Assembly (NCBI GenBank): GCA_023511455.1
Contig: JAIMBJ010000029.1
Span: 1 to 46,094, forward strand
Length of the DNA: 46,094 nucleotides
Direction: 5' to 3'
Source: Bacillota bacterium
GTDB lineage: Bacteria; Armatimonadota; HRBIN16
The number at the start of each line of letters is the position of its first letter. The stretch's first letter is position 1. Position numbers and translations under genes: made by a program. The notes beneath the pieces are model-generated. The model was not told the origin of the DNA and did no database searches. It saw nothing but the letters and a program-made list of their open reading frames with translations. Positions 16,413 to 24,827 of this stretch are shown here, piece by piece.

Positions 16413-17036
16413 ATGCAACTGAAACAGGTACAGATTAGCCTGAACGCGCCCATAGGGCAGCTGGGCGAGGTGCGCAAGAGCCATGTGCTGCAGGCGCTGG
16501 GGGTGCCGTTCACTATTCAGCCCGCGCCCATTCCGGGCTTTGTGGCATATGTGGACCCGCTGCACCGGCGCAGTGTGATGCTGGCAGAACACCAGATTAT
16601 CTTCATCCACGAAGGCGAGAACATCTCCCCTGACTTGCGCGACGCCGAACGCCTTCTGGTTCGCACCCGTGACGCCCTCCTGCTGGATGACCGATTCGTC
16701 GCAGGAATCCAGTGGATTGCACACCACGAGGCGGAAGGTGCTGCTACAGAACTGTCGGTCGAGCGTTTTCTGCGCCTCAGTGCTTCCGAAATTCGCGCCC
16801 TGTTCGAGCAGGGTTTGCGGGGCATCGGCTTGCGATTCACGTACGAATCACCACCATTCACGTGCGACTTGCGTATCGAGCCTTACTACGCGGATACCGC
16901 CCTCTTTTTCATTCAATTCAACGCGGCGCACCCTCAACCACTCTCGTTGGAGACCATTCTGCTTCGTGCGGCAGAGTTCGGTGATTACGTACGCGACGAG
17001 GCGGAAGAGGTGCTTGCCTCGCTGTTGCAGGGGTGA
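16413..17036 (+). CDS. Uncharacterised cytoplasmic protein in the Doc-like operon
   Basis: The 207-residue protein has no signal peptide or membrane segment. The N-terminal half is beta-rich (MQLKQVQISLNAPI, VLQALGVPFTIQPAPIPGFVAYVDP, HQIIFIHEGENI), the middle is helical, and the C-terminal half is again mixed (CDLRIEPYYADTALFFIQFNA). Its general look, a two-part sheet protein with ISLNAP-like opening, recalls sporadically distributed conserved hypotheticals, but I cannot name a family. ATG 16413 follows the Doc-like stop by 28 bases with only a weak ribosome site (AAAGG), so it may depend on coupling. Its stop overlaps the next start by four bases (GTGA). Confidence 0.6.
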   Translation: MQLKQVQISLNAPIGQLGEVRKSHVLQALGVPFTIQPAPIPGFVAYVDPLHRRSVMLAEHQIIFIHEGENISPDLRDAERLLVRTRDALLLDDRFVAGIQWIAHHEAEGAATELSVERFLRLSASEIRALFEQGLRGIGLRFTYESPPFTCDLRIEPYYADTALFFIQFNAAHPQPLSLETILLRAAEFGDYVRDEAEEVLASLLQG

Positions 17037-17647
17037 GAGAAATACCTTTGCGCTGGAAACAGGTGCTGGAAACTGTACTGCCTCTGGCACTGGCAGGGGT
17101 GGTGGTGCAGTTGAAAGACTTACTGCGCCAGGTGGCAGGCACCAACGTATCGGCGCTCCTGCTGGCGCTGGTCGTCATCGCCTTCCTGATACCCCAGCTG
17201 CGACGTTACACACTGGTGATGATATGCTTCGGTGTCTGCGTGTTCTCGTTGCAGCGCACATGGGAGGGCGTTCAGACGGTAGACTGGCGGGAGGCGGTTT
17301 GGACCGATTATGCCTTTATCATCATGTGGCTGGGCATCGCTTTGTTCAGCGGTGTGGCAGGCATCGGCGAGGTATGGTTTGAAAGCCCACGCTGGTCGCA
17401 ACAGAGCTACCTCACGGCGGTTGTGCTGTATTTTCTCGGGCATGGTGGTTCCGCGTGGCTACAGGGCAAGCCGACGTTCGCCCTGTTTCTGATGCTGGTG
17501 GGAGTGGTGGCATTCGGCGGTGCATTGTGGGTGGGAAGCGGAAGCAGACCCCCTCTGCCCGAGACCTCGTCCCTCCGCACCCGTCGGCGCGTTCGCTGGA
17601 TTCACCAGGACTCCCCATCGCAAGAATCGCGCAATCCCCCTGCGTAG
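17033..17647 (+). CDS. Polytopic membrane protein of unknown function, third gene of the Doc-like operon
   Basis: The frame starts at GTG 17033, overlapping the previous stop by four bases, and encodes 204 residues. Six hydrophobic segments are visible at roughly 11-27, 40-56, 59-73, 93-111, 126-139 and 147-167. A charged, Arg-rich cytoplasmic-looking tail follows (RTRRRVRW, residues ~180-205). No transporter motif is recognised. Tight coupling with the upstream unknown protein argues that the two act together, with this one providing the membrane location (inference). It ends eight bases before the convergent GxGYxYP gene. Confidence 0.65.
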   Translation: MREIPLRWKQVLETVLPLALAGVVVQLKDLLRQVAGTNVSALLLALVVIAFLIPQLRRYTLVMICFGVCVFSLQRTWEGVQTVDWREAVWTDYAFIIMWLGIALFSGVAGIGEVWFESPRWSQQSYLTAVVLYFLGHGGSAWLQGKPTFALFLMLVGVVAFGGALWVGSGSRPPLPETSSLRTRRRVRWIHQDSPSQESRNPPA

Positions 17648-17655
17648 CGCTCTGC

Positions 17656-19482
17656 TCAACGAGCTTGCTGAGACAGATGTTGCTTCAGCAGTGCAAATAA
17701 TGTGCCGGTATGTACCACCCTGGCTCCCGGGTAGTTCTGCTCGATGGCACGCTTCAGTTGCAGATGGTGAGAAGGTGTCCACAGGATGGTGCGGAACAGC
17801 AGGAACTGAGGCTTCTCACCGGTGAGGCGGCTGCCCACGATATTCAGCGCACGCGGCATCTGCAACCCGCCGACGCCCGGCAGGTCATCACGCATGCGCA
17901 GGTAAGGCATTCCGCTGTGCATTCCCCGTTCGGGTATCTTCTGCGCCGCGATGCCGCCCGGAGAAAACCGAGCGTAAGCATCCAGTCCCTGCTCGTCCAG
18001 TCCGCGCGCGTTACCGTCGATGATAAACCCGGTGATACGGATATCCCAGCGGCTGTACTCCCGCTGGCAGTGCGTCTCCCATGCCTTCCAGCCATCCGGC
18101 AAGCCACTGTGAGGGCGGGGGCGGCTCAGGTAGCCCGGGTTCAGGTAACCCGCGCCCGAGTCGCCAGCGATGAAATAGTCGATGGGAGAAGCGTTGCATC
18201 GCACAAAGTGCATGCCCACCGGAAACCGATGCGCGAGATTGGGATTGAACGCCCACGCCAGCGGCACCTTGCCCCGTGCCGGGTCGCTCCACAGGCGGGG
18301 CACCATGCGATAGAACCATGCGCTGGAGTCGTAATCGCCCACATAAAACGCGATGAAGCTGTAGGGCGCAACCATGCCGTTGGAGAGCACGTAACCCTCG
18401 CGCTGCAGGTCGTCCAGGGTGGGATGAGGCTGAGTATATCGCTTTTGCAGAGGGTAATGCATGAAAAACGAGGCGTTCGCCATGGCACCGATGGCGGGAG
18501 CATCGGCATCCAGATAGGCATTAAAGCACGAAGCAATCTCGACAAATCGCCATTCCGATTCCACTGCCCCATGCGGTTCGCCCACCGCGTCGGTATACTT
18601 GAAATCCCACGGCACAAAGCCGCCGATATGGGTCATGCCTCCGCCGGTGAGGTCACAGGACGCCATCAGTACCGCCTTCAGTGTGCGGTTATCCGCGCCC
18701 AGCGGCTGTTCTGGGTCGTCGGATGGCTTCACGTCCTCCCAGGGCGACAGGTCAAAGAAGAACCCCTTGCGAGCGATGAAGTAGTCGTGGTTGCACAGCA
18801 TGGTGCGCTCGATGGGCAGTTGCACCCTGCCCGTGAGCCAGTTCGCGTCGCTATAGTAGCCAAGTATCCCCGGCGCACATTTTCCCTTGCGCAGATAGGT
18901 GCCCACCGCCCACATCAGCGCATCGCACTTCGGGCTGCCGGTGCTGGGCAAAGCCAGGGGCCCCAGACTGCCCTTGCCGGTGAAAAGCGGGCTGCCGTCC
19001 TTCCTCAATAACGAAAGACGCACGGGTAGCCCACCCCTGCCCTGAGTCAAACGGGTGTAGAGGGAACCGGCATCGGGGTCATAGCGTACCGGCAACAGGT
19101 TATCCACTCCGGAGGCGGTCGAGGCTACCAGCGCGGTAGCGGGCACGCGCTCATCCCACACAACCAACCCATTCAACGACCGTCGGAATCGCTGCACCAG
19201 TTCCAGCACGTCGGTAACCTTTTCTATCTTTGCACGGTCAAGCCATTCGCCCTGTTTGCGCAGGTGTTCGAGCCAGTAGAGGTCAGTGCCTCCCCGCCCA
19301 TCGTCTCCCACCAAGAGCACGTAGAGGCGGGGCTGACGACGATTGACGATGCCCTGCAGGGCGGTTACGAGATGCAGCTCGTCCCACGCCCGGCGTCGCT
19401 GGCGTAAATCGGAGAAGTCTATACGATGCAGATGCGTCAGGTCATACAGTACGATGGTTCCCGCAAACTCTCCGGAGGTCAT
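17656..19482 (-). CDS. GxGYxYP-family protein (putative carbohydrate-active)
   Basis: The 608-residue protein matches the GxGYxYP group: an N-terminal domain with ELHLVTALQGIVNRRQPRLYVLL (residues ~35-57), then the main domain with YSDANWLTGR, HIGGFVPWDFKYTDAVG and SFIAFYVGDYDSSAW, and GDSGAGYLNPGYL (~470) as the GxGYxxP-type signature. The group is seen near glycan-degradation and exopolysaccharide genes, but no biochemical role is known to me. Most members are exported; this one has no obvious signal peptide at the chosen start. ATG 19482 overlaps the rpoN stop by four bases (ATGA), an unusual partnership that suggests co-regulation with sigma-54. Confidence 0.72.
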   Translation of the reverse strand: MTSGEFAGTIVLYDLTHLHRIDFSDLRQRRRAWDELHLVTALQGIVNRRQPRLYVLLVGDDGRGGTDLYWLEHLRKQGEWLDRAKIEKVTDVLELVQRFRRSLNGLVVWDERVPATALVASTASGVDNLLPVRYDPDAGSLYTRLTQGRGGLPVRLSLLRKDGSPLFTGKGSLGPLALPSTGSPKCDALMWAVGTYLRKGKCAPGILGYYSDANWLTGRVQLPIERTMLCNHDYFIARKGFFFDLSPWEDVKPSDDPEQPLGADNRTLKAVLMASCDLTGGGMTHIGGFVPWDFKYTDAVGEPHGAVESEWRFVEIASCFNAYLDADAPAIGAMANASFFMHYPLQKRYTQPHPTLDDLQREGYVLSNGMVAPYSFIAFYVGDYDSSAWFYRMVPRLWSDPARGKVPLAWAFNPNLAHRFPVGMHFVRCNASPIDYFIAGDSGAGYLNPGYLSRPRPHSGLPDGWKAWETHCQREYSRWDIRITGFIIDGNARGLDEQGLDAYARFSPGGIAAQKIPERGMHSGMPYLRMRDDLPGVGGLQMPRALNIVGSRLTGEKPQFLLFRTILWTPSHHLQLKRAIEQNYPGARVVHTGTLFALLKQHLSQQAR

Positions 19483-20849
19483 CGCAGTTTCTTTCTCTTT
19501 TTCGAGGACGGGATGTGCAGTCGGACACGATACTTCGAGATGGTTCTGCGAGTTGTCCTGATACCCCAGCGTTGATACAGAATGGCGGCTATCTCCTCGT
19601 CGTTATATGGGTGTTCGGGGTCTTCGGAGTGTATCACTTCCTGTATCGCCTGCTGGATGCTCAGAGCAGGTGTGAAGAAGTCGGAGAAGGGAACGAGGTC
19701 GCCGTTCGGAATTTGCACCCATTTGTTGGATATCGCCCGGCTGACGGTGGACTCATGAATGCCCAGTTGCTCGGCTATCTGTGTGCGCGTGAGGGGCTTG
19801 AGAAATGTGTAGGAGCCGGTTTCGATGAACCCCAGCTGCTGGTCAATGACCGCGCGCGTCACACGCAGTAAAGTGCGATACCGCATTTCGAGGATTTTCA
19901 GAAACTTATCGGCACGCTCTACGTATTCCTCCACCTGTTTGACGACTTCCTCCGGATATTCCGAAGGGTTCCGTTTGATTTTCTCATACTGCTCACGCCA
20001 CTGTGGGCTCACAATCAGAATCCACCGGGGGCGAACGAGCTCCACTTCAAAACCTTCCGGGCTGCGCCGGATGACCACATCGGGTTTTATAATGTCACGG
20101 TAAGAGGACGACGAGACTGCATGAGGTGCCCGGAACCGATTCGCCGGGAAAGGGTGCAATGCTTCCCTGATGTATTTGAGCGCATCCTGTACCTCCTCCG
20201 GATTCACCTTGAGTTCACGCGCGATTCGGCGGACGGGGGGTTTGAGCAGTCGGTGGAAGTACCTCTCCACAATCAGCTCTGCCAGCGGGTTGCCCTGCCC
20301 CTGTTCGCGCAGGTAGCGCAGTTGCAAAAGCATACACTCCTGATGAGAACGCGCTCCAATACCCGGCGGGTCGAGCGATTGCACCGCTTGTAAAACCTCT
20401 TCAATCTCTTCAGGGGTAGCCCCTGTCTCCAGCGATGCGCGATCCATGCTGAAATTGGAGAGCAGCCCGTGCTCGTCGAGATTATCCAGAATGTATTCGG
20501 CAATGGCGTATTGACGCTCTGACAACTGAGCGTGAAGCTCACGGCTGAGATATTCACGCAGGGTGAGGCTGCCATCGGGAGCATTGCTGATGGGGTCCAT
20601 CTCAGGCTCTGGCGCGTCGTCAGCTTCGGCATCGTAAACGCGCTCGAAACGGTTAATCCTCAGAGATGAGCGGCGATAGTCGGCATCCTCGGATACAGTA
20701 TCGATCCTTTCGAGCGCAGGATTCTCCACCAGCTCTTCCTCGATGGCGCTTTCCAGTTCCACGCTGTTGCACTGCAATAAACGGGCTGCCTGAATAACCT
20801 TCTGATCGACTCGTACCTCGATAGTCTGCTGTTGCTTCGGTGCTATCAT
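19479..20849 (-). CDS. rpoN: RNA polymerase sigma-54 factor RpoN
   Basis: RpoN directs RNA polymerase to -24/-12 promoters and needs an AAA+ activator. The 456-residue protein has the Gln/Leu-rich region I (QQQTIEVRVDQKVIQAARLLQCNSVELE), an acidic region II, the core-binding domain, the HTH (TRTQIAEQLGIHESTVSRAISNKWVQIPNG), and the RpoN box RRTISKYR at 434-441, close to the ARRTVAKYR consensus. ATG 20849 is chosen because homologues start at this point; the longer frame upstream has no family match. AGGCGG lies upstream of the ATG. It is followed by the GxGYxYP gene with a four-base overlap. No sigma-54 activator is encoded in this window, but a -24/-12 promoter occurs at 35611. Confidence 0.95.
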   Translation of the reverse strand: MIAPKQQQTIEVRVDQKVIQAARLLQCNSVELESAIEEELVENPALERIDTVSEDADYRRSSLRINRFERVYDAEADDAPEPEMDPISNAPDGSLTLREYLSRELHAQLSERQYAIAEYILDNLDEHGLLSNFSMDRASLETGATPEEIEEVLQAVQSLDPPGIGARSHQECMLLQLRYLREQGQGNPLAELIVERYFHRLLKPPVRRIARELKVNPEEVQDALKYIREALHPFPANRFRAPHAVSSSSYRDIIKPDVVIRRSPEGFEVELVRPRWILIVSPQWREQYEKIKRNPSEYPEEVVKQVEEYVERADKFLKILEMRYRTLLRVTRAVIDQQLGFIETGSYTFLKPLTRTQIAEQLGIHESTVSRAISNKWVQIPNGDLVPFSDFFTPALSIQQAIQEVIHSEDPEHPYNDEEIAAILYQRWGIRTTRRTISKYRVRLHIPSSKKRKKLR

Positions 20850-20948
20850 CACAACCGCCTGCCTTTCGCCTCGTGCTACTGTTGCTGCCTCCTGCCATCC
20901 TGGGCTGCGTACCTGCCCGACAGCACACAGAGGGTAGAGTACGACTCT

Positions 20949-20978
20949 ATCATATCTCTTTTCGAGCGACGATGTCAA
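20949..20978 (-). promoter_or_regulatory. Promoter of the rpoN operon
   Basis: Read on the minus strand: TTGACA (20973-20978), an 18-base spacer, TATGAT (20949-20954). The leader is about 93 nt. It is a housekeeping-type promoter in the 290-base gap behind the antiporter gene. Confidence 0.6.
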
Positions 20979-21139
20979 ACACCTTTTTCGGTGGGTGTTC
21001 CGCAAATCCGCTTCGATGCAGGATGTCGCCGCCTTCGGTTTCGCAAAGCTCAGGATCGAGCCTGCGCCTGCAATAAAGGGGTCCACCAGGTACACCCATT
21101 TCCCCTACAGGTACTTTCCATGTTTTGCGGGGTGAATCC

Positions 21140-22324
21140 TCATTCTGCGTGGCGTACGTGTGCCCCGTATTGGCGTGCCAAAGCGCGAAGCCATGGGGGT
21201 GTCACCAGGGTGGTAACCATCACCAGTATTAGCACGGCGGTATACACGGTGATGTCGAACACCTTCTGCTGTAGCCCAATGGTGGCGAAGATAAGTCCTA
21301 CCTCTCCGCGCGGCACCATTCCCACCCCCACGAGCCAGGGGCGCATGCGGGTACGCCATACCGCGAGCCCGGATGCGAGCTTGCCCAGAATCGCCACCAC
21401 AATCAGCAGGGCTGCCAGTCCAACGACAGACAAGCCAGCAGGAGTGGTGACATCAATCGCGCGCAGGTTCATCTGCGCCCCCATCATGACAAAGAAGATG
21501 GGCACCAGCATATCGGCTATCGCGCTGGCGCGTTCGGTGATGCGGATGCGGTGCTCGGTGCGGGCAAGCACCAGCCCTGCCGAGAACGCGCCCACAATCG
21601 GAGCGAGTCCTACCAGCTGCGCCAGTGCCGCCAGCAGGAAACAGAACGCCAGGGCAGCGGTCACCAGCGCAGCACGTGCCCGCATCTGCTCTGCGACTTT
21701 CAGCAGGACATGTGACGCCTTTAACCCGACGGTGAGTGCGCCAGCCAAAAACGCCAGCGCCAGAACGAGCACTTTTCCAATCTGCCATACAGACATGGTT
21801 TCGCCCTGCGCTAGCCCGCTGAACACCGCAAGGATGAGCAATCCTATCACATCATCGGCTACCGCCGCCCCCAGCACGATTTGCGATTCGCCCCAGCGCA
21901 GGATGTTCAGGTCCTTCATCACCCGCGCCGTAATGCCCACACTGGTTGCGGTCAGGGTAGCCCCAATGAAAGCGGCGGTCATGGTCGGCTGTCCCAACAG
22001 CACGCTCACCCCGAATCCCAGCACCGCAGGCGTGACAACGCCCATAACCGCCACCCATAGCGAACGCCAGCCTACACGGAACAGGTCGGTGATGTCCGAC
22101 TCCAGACCGATTTCAAAAAGCAGCAACACCGCGCCGAGCTCTGCCAGAACGTGCAGGATTTCGTCTCTGGGGTTTACCAGACGCAGCAGGCTATCGCCCA
22201 GAATCAATCCTGCCAGAAGCTCACCCAGTACGGCGGGCTGCGATGCACGCTCGCCGAGCTCGGACAGCAGCTTCGCTGCGGCCAGCATCACTACCAGCAT
22301 CAGCAGGATGTGGGCAAAGTCCAT
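21140..22324 (-). CDS. CPA2-family cation:proton antiporter
   Basis: The 394-residue protein has 12-13 transmembrane segments and the signatures of the Kef/NapA-type CPA2 family: LGELLAGLILG (residues ~33-43), ELGAVLLLFEIGLE, TATSVGITARVMKDL and the ion-binding Asp-Asp in GAAVADDVIGLL. It would exchange Na+ or K+ for H+ across the inner membrane. There is no C-terminal TrkA-N domain, so the Kef gating module is absent. ATG 22324 has TAAGGAGG upstream. It is the last gene of the exopolysaccharide unit, nine bases after the glycosyltransferase, so it is probably co-transcribed; a role in charge or pH balance during acidic polymer synthesis is only a guess. Confidence 0.88.
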   Translation of the reverse strand: MDFAHILLMLVVMLAAAKLLSELGERASQPAVLGELLAGLILGDSLLRLVNPRDEILHVLAELGAVLLLFEIGLESDITDLFRVGWRSLWVAVMGVVTPAVLGFGVSVLLGQPTMTAAFIGATLTATSVGITARVMKDLNILRWGESQIVLGAAVADDVIGLLILAVFSGLAQGETMSVWQIGKVLVLALAFLAGALTVGLKASHVLLKVAEQMRARAALVTAALAFCFLLAALAQLVGLAPIVGAFSAGLVLARTEHRIRITERASAIADMLVPIFFVMMGAQMNLRAIDVTTPAGLSVVGLAALLIVVAILGKLASGLAVWRTRMRPWLVGVGMVPRGEVGLIFATIGLQQKVFDITVYTAVLILVMVTTLVTPPWLRALARQYGAHVRHAE

Positions 22325-22333
22325 GCCGCCTCC

Positions 22334-23530
22334 TTACCTGTTTGCGCACAGTAACCCGGTATACAGGTCCACCAGCACCCTGCGGCTGTGTTCCCAGGCG
22401 AGATGCTCTCGCACACGCTGCAGTCCGTACTCCCCCATGCGTTGACGGCGTTCGGGGTCATCCAGCAGTTCGATGATGCGCAGGGCAAACTCGCGCTCGT
22501 CGTTCGGGGTGGCATACACCGCTGCCTCGCCCGCTGAGAAGCGCGACTCTTTTAGGTCGAAGCTCACCACCGGCAAGCCCATCGCCATATATTCTACCAC
22601 CTTGTTCATGGTGGACACGTCGTTCAGAGGATTTTTGGGGTCGGGCGCGAGCGCAATATCGGCGGTGGAAAGCACTTCCTGCAGCTGCTCATCGGGAATA
22701 CGTCCGGTGAAGTAAACCCATTCATCCACCCCCTTTTCGTGAGCCATCGCTTCGAGGTCGGAGCGAACGTCTCCATCGCCCACCAGCACAAACTGCACGT
22801 CTTCCCTGCCGAAGGTGCGCACGACGTGCTCTATGGCTCGAATCAGGTAATCCACACCGTCCTGCGGTCCCATCACGCCCAGATATACCGCCAGATACCG
22901 CTTCCCTCGCTTGAGTGCTTCGTTGGGTGCAACGCGGTGGAAGCGGTTCAGGTCGGGACCACTGCGCACCACCACCACCCGGTCGGGAGGCACACCGCCT
23001 CGCTGGATGGCGACCTGCCGGTAAGACTCGTTGGTAGCAATCACTCTGTCGGCGGTGCGAAACTGCTGTCGCTCCAGCCACAGCAGCACGCGGTGTATCC
23101 AGCCTCGCTTCCCGAAGCGCGACTCATACAGCTCGGGGTTCAGGTCATGATGGTCGAAGACGTACTTCTTGCCGAACAGCTTGTAAAACCGACCTAACAG
23201 CCAGTAGGTATCGGGCGGGTTGCAGGCGTGTATCACATCGAAGCCCTCGCGTCGCCACACCACCAGGCTCAACCAGAAGGTCATCACCCAGCAGTAGGTG
23301 AACTCCCAGAGGAAACTGATGACCCCGCGGGTGGGAGGATACATTTTATACCTGTAAACGCTCACGCCGTCGATAACCGCATGAGGTGCATCGCCCGGCT
23401 TGCGCGGAGAAATCACCGACACCCCAAAACCCGCCTGCGCCAGAGAGGTGGCTTCCATCCATACCCTTCGGTCGAAGGGAACGGGCAGGTTCTCCACGAC
23501 AATCAATATTCGCTTACCAGTACAGCCCAA
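22334..23530 (-). CDS. Family 4 glycosyltransferase
   Basis: The 398-residue GT-B enzyme has an N-terminal Rossmann domain (RILIVVENLPVPFDRRVWMEA, DHHDLNPELY) and a C-terminal donor-binding domain with YLGVMGPQDGVDYLIRA, VLVGDGDVRSDLE and ADIALAPDPKNPLND, ending in the E-x7-E-type region (NKVVEYMAMGLPVVSFD). It resembles WbuB-like retaining transferases acting on lipid-linked acceptors. The gene overlaps the dehydrogenase stop by 17 bases, suggesting tight coupling. It may transfer a uronic acid or related sugar made by the upstream enzyme (inference). Confidence 0.88.
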   Translation of the reverse strand: MGCTGKRILIVVENLPVPFDRRVWMEATSLAQAGFGVSVISPRKPGDAPHAVIDGVSVYRYKMYPPTRGVISFLWEFTYCWVMTFWLSLVVWRREGFDVIHACNPPDTYWLLGRFYKLFGKKYVFDHHDLNPELYESRFGKRGWIHRVLLWLERQQFRTADRVIATNESYRQVAIQRGGVPPDRVVVVRSGPDLNRFHRVAPNEALKRGKRYLAVYLGVMGPQDGVDYLIRAIEHVVRTFGREDVQFVLVGDGDVRSDLEAMAHEKGVDEWVYFTGRIPDEQLQEVLSTADIALAPDPKNPLNDVSTMNKVVEYMAMGLPVVSFDLKESRFSAGEAAVYATPNDEREFALRIIELLDDPERRQRMGEYGLQRVREHLAWEHSRRVLVDLYTGLLCANR

Positions 23531-24827
23531 TATACCGCCCCCTTATCGCCTCCGGAGAGATACATCTTGCCAGGTCAATCACTATCTGGTCATCGCGGTA
23601 CCGGTCCGCCAGTTGCGTCACGCGGTCATCCCTGTTCGCCAGTACCACGACTTCGCTTTCATCGATCAACTGCTCCAGGCTATCGCACATCAGCGCGTGG
23701 ATATGCGGGATTTCGCGTTCAATGTAAGCCTTGTTGCTGCCATAAATCGCCGCCAGCGAGACGTTGGGGTCGTAAATGCGCAGGGAGTAGCCCTTGCCGA
23801 TGAGATGCTCACACAGGGTCACCATGGGGCTTTCGCGCAGGTCATCAGTGCCTGCCTTAAACGCCAGTCCGACCACACCCACACGCTTCTTGCCCAGCTG
23901 CACAATAAGGTCTACCGTACGCTCGATCTGCAGGCGGTTGCTCACCAGTATCGACTCCAGCGTGGGCAGGGTGAGGTCGTGCTGATGCGCTCGATACACC
24001 AGCGCGCGCAGGTCCTTGGGAAGGCACGAGCCACCGAACGCGAAGCCGGGCGTCAGGTACGCCGGCGAGATGTTCAGCTTCGTATCCATCGTCAACAGGC
24101 GCATGACCACATGGCTATCCACGCCCTCCTGCTTGCACCATGCACCGATTTCGTTCGCAAAGGTGATTTTCAGCGCATGGAAGGCGTTATTCGCGTACTT
24201 GACCATCTCGGCGGTGCGCAGGTCGGTCTTCACACACTCGGCGGGGATGCCCGCGTACAGCTCCGCCACGCGGTCGGCGGCTTCCTTGCTCTGCGAGCCG
24301 ATAACGGTCAGCGGAGGATGGTAGAAATCGTGGATGGCGGTGCCTTCGCGCAGGAACTCCGGGTTCATGCACACATGGAACCCCTCGCCGTGCCGCCTGC
24401 CAGAGGTTTTTTCCAGAGTGGGGATGACCAGCCCTTCGCACGTACCTGGCAGAACGGTGCTGCGCACCACCACAATGTACGGCTCCTCGCGCCCGGCAAG
24501 GGCAGCACCGATCTGTCGGCACACGCGCTCCACGAACTCCAGATTCAGGCTCCCGTTTCGCCGGCTGGGCGTGCCCACGCAGACCAGGGCGATATCGCTC
24601 TGTGCCACTGCCTCGTCCGCGCAGGTCGTCGCCACCAGCCTGCCCGCCTCACGCGTGCGGCGGATGTATTGCTCGAGGTCACGCTCCACGATAGGCGAGC
24701 GTCCCTCCATGATGCATTGCACCTTGTAGGCGTCGGTATCCACTCCAATCACACGGTGTCCCTCCGCCGCAAAGCAAGAGGCGGTTACCGCTCCCACATA
24801 GCCCAGACCGAAAACAGCGATCCGCAT
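23514..24827 (-). CDS. algD: GDP-mannose 6-dehydrogenase (AlgD-like)
   Basis: The 437-residue enzyme of the UDP-glucose/GDP-mannose dehydrogenase family follows the AlgD branch closely: FGLGYVGAV at the NAD site, VGTPSRRNG, VRSTVLPGT, NPEFLREGTAI and PGFAFGGSCLPKDLRALVYRA, with nucleophile Cys268, the same number as in Pseudomonas AlgD as I recall it. SFKAGTDDLRESP-type sequence is present near residue 318. It would oxidise GDP-mannose twice to GDP-mannuronate. UDP-glucose dehydrogenase is the alternative, but those usually show GPGFGGSCFPKD. The start directly abuts the stop of the heparinase-like gene, so the unit is an operon for an acidic, possibly mannuronate-containing polymer. Confidence 0.85.
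   Translation of the reverse strand: MRIAVFGLGYVGAVTASCFAAEGHRVIGVDTDAYKVQCIMEGRSPIVERDLEQYIRRTREAGRLVATTCADEAVAQSDIALVCVGTPSRRNGSLNLEFVERVCRQIGAALAGREEPYIVVVRSTVLPGTCEGLVIPTLEKTSGRRHGEGFHVCMNPEFLREGTAIHDFYHPPLTVIGSQSKEAADRVAELYAGIPAECVKTDLRTAEMVKYANNAFHALKITFANEIGAWCKQEGVDSHVVMRLLTMDTKLNISPAYLTPGFAFGGSCLPKDLRALVYRAHQHDLTLPTLESILVSNRLQIERTVDLIVQLGKKRVGVVGLAFKAGTDDLRESPMVTLCEHLIGKGYSLRIYDPNVSLAAIYGSNKAYIEREIPHIHALMCDSLEQLIDESEVVVLANRDDRVTQLADRYRDDQIVIDLARCISPEAIRGRYIGLYW

Noticed and set aside
17710-19011. A 433-codon plus-strand frame
   Set aside because: It is antisense to the GxGYxYP gene and has low-complexity composition.
20850-21095. N-terminal extension of rpoN by 82 codons
   Set aside because: The added residues do not resemble region I, and the predicted promoter at 20949-20978 would lie inside them.
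20832-22445. A 537-codon open frame on the plus strand
   Set aside because: It lies opposite rpoN and the antiporter, both with clear family motifs; its product is Ser/Thr/Arg-rich low-complexity sequence without domains or a ribosome site, as expected for antisense frames in GC-rich genes.
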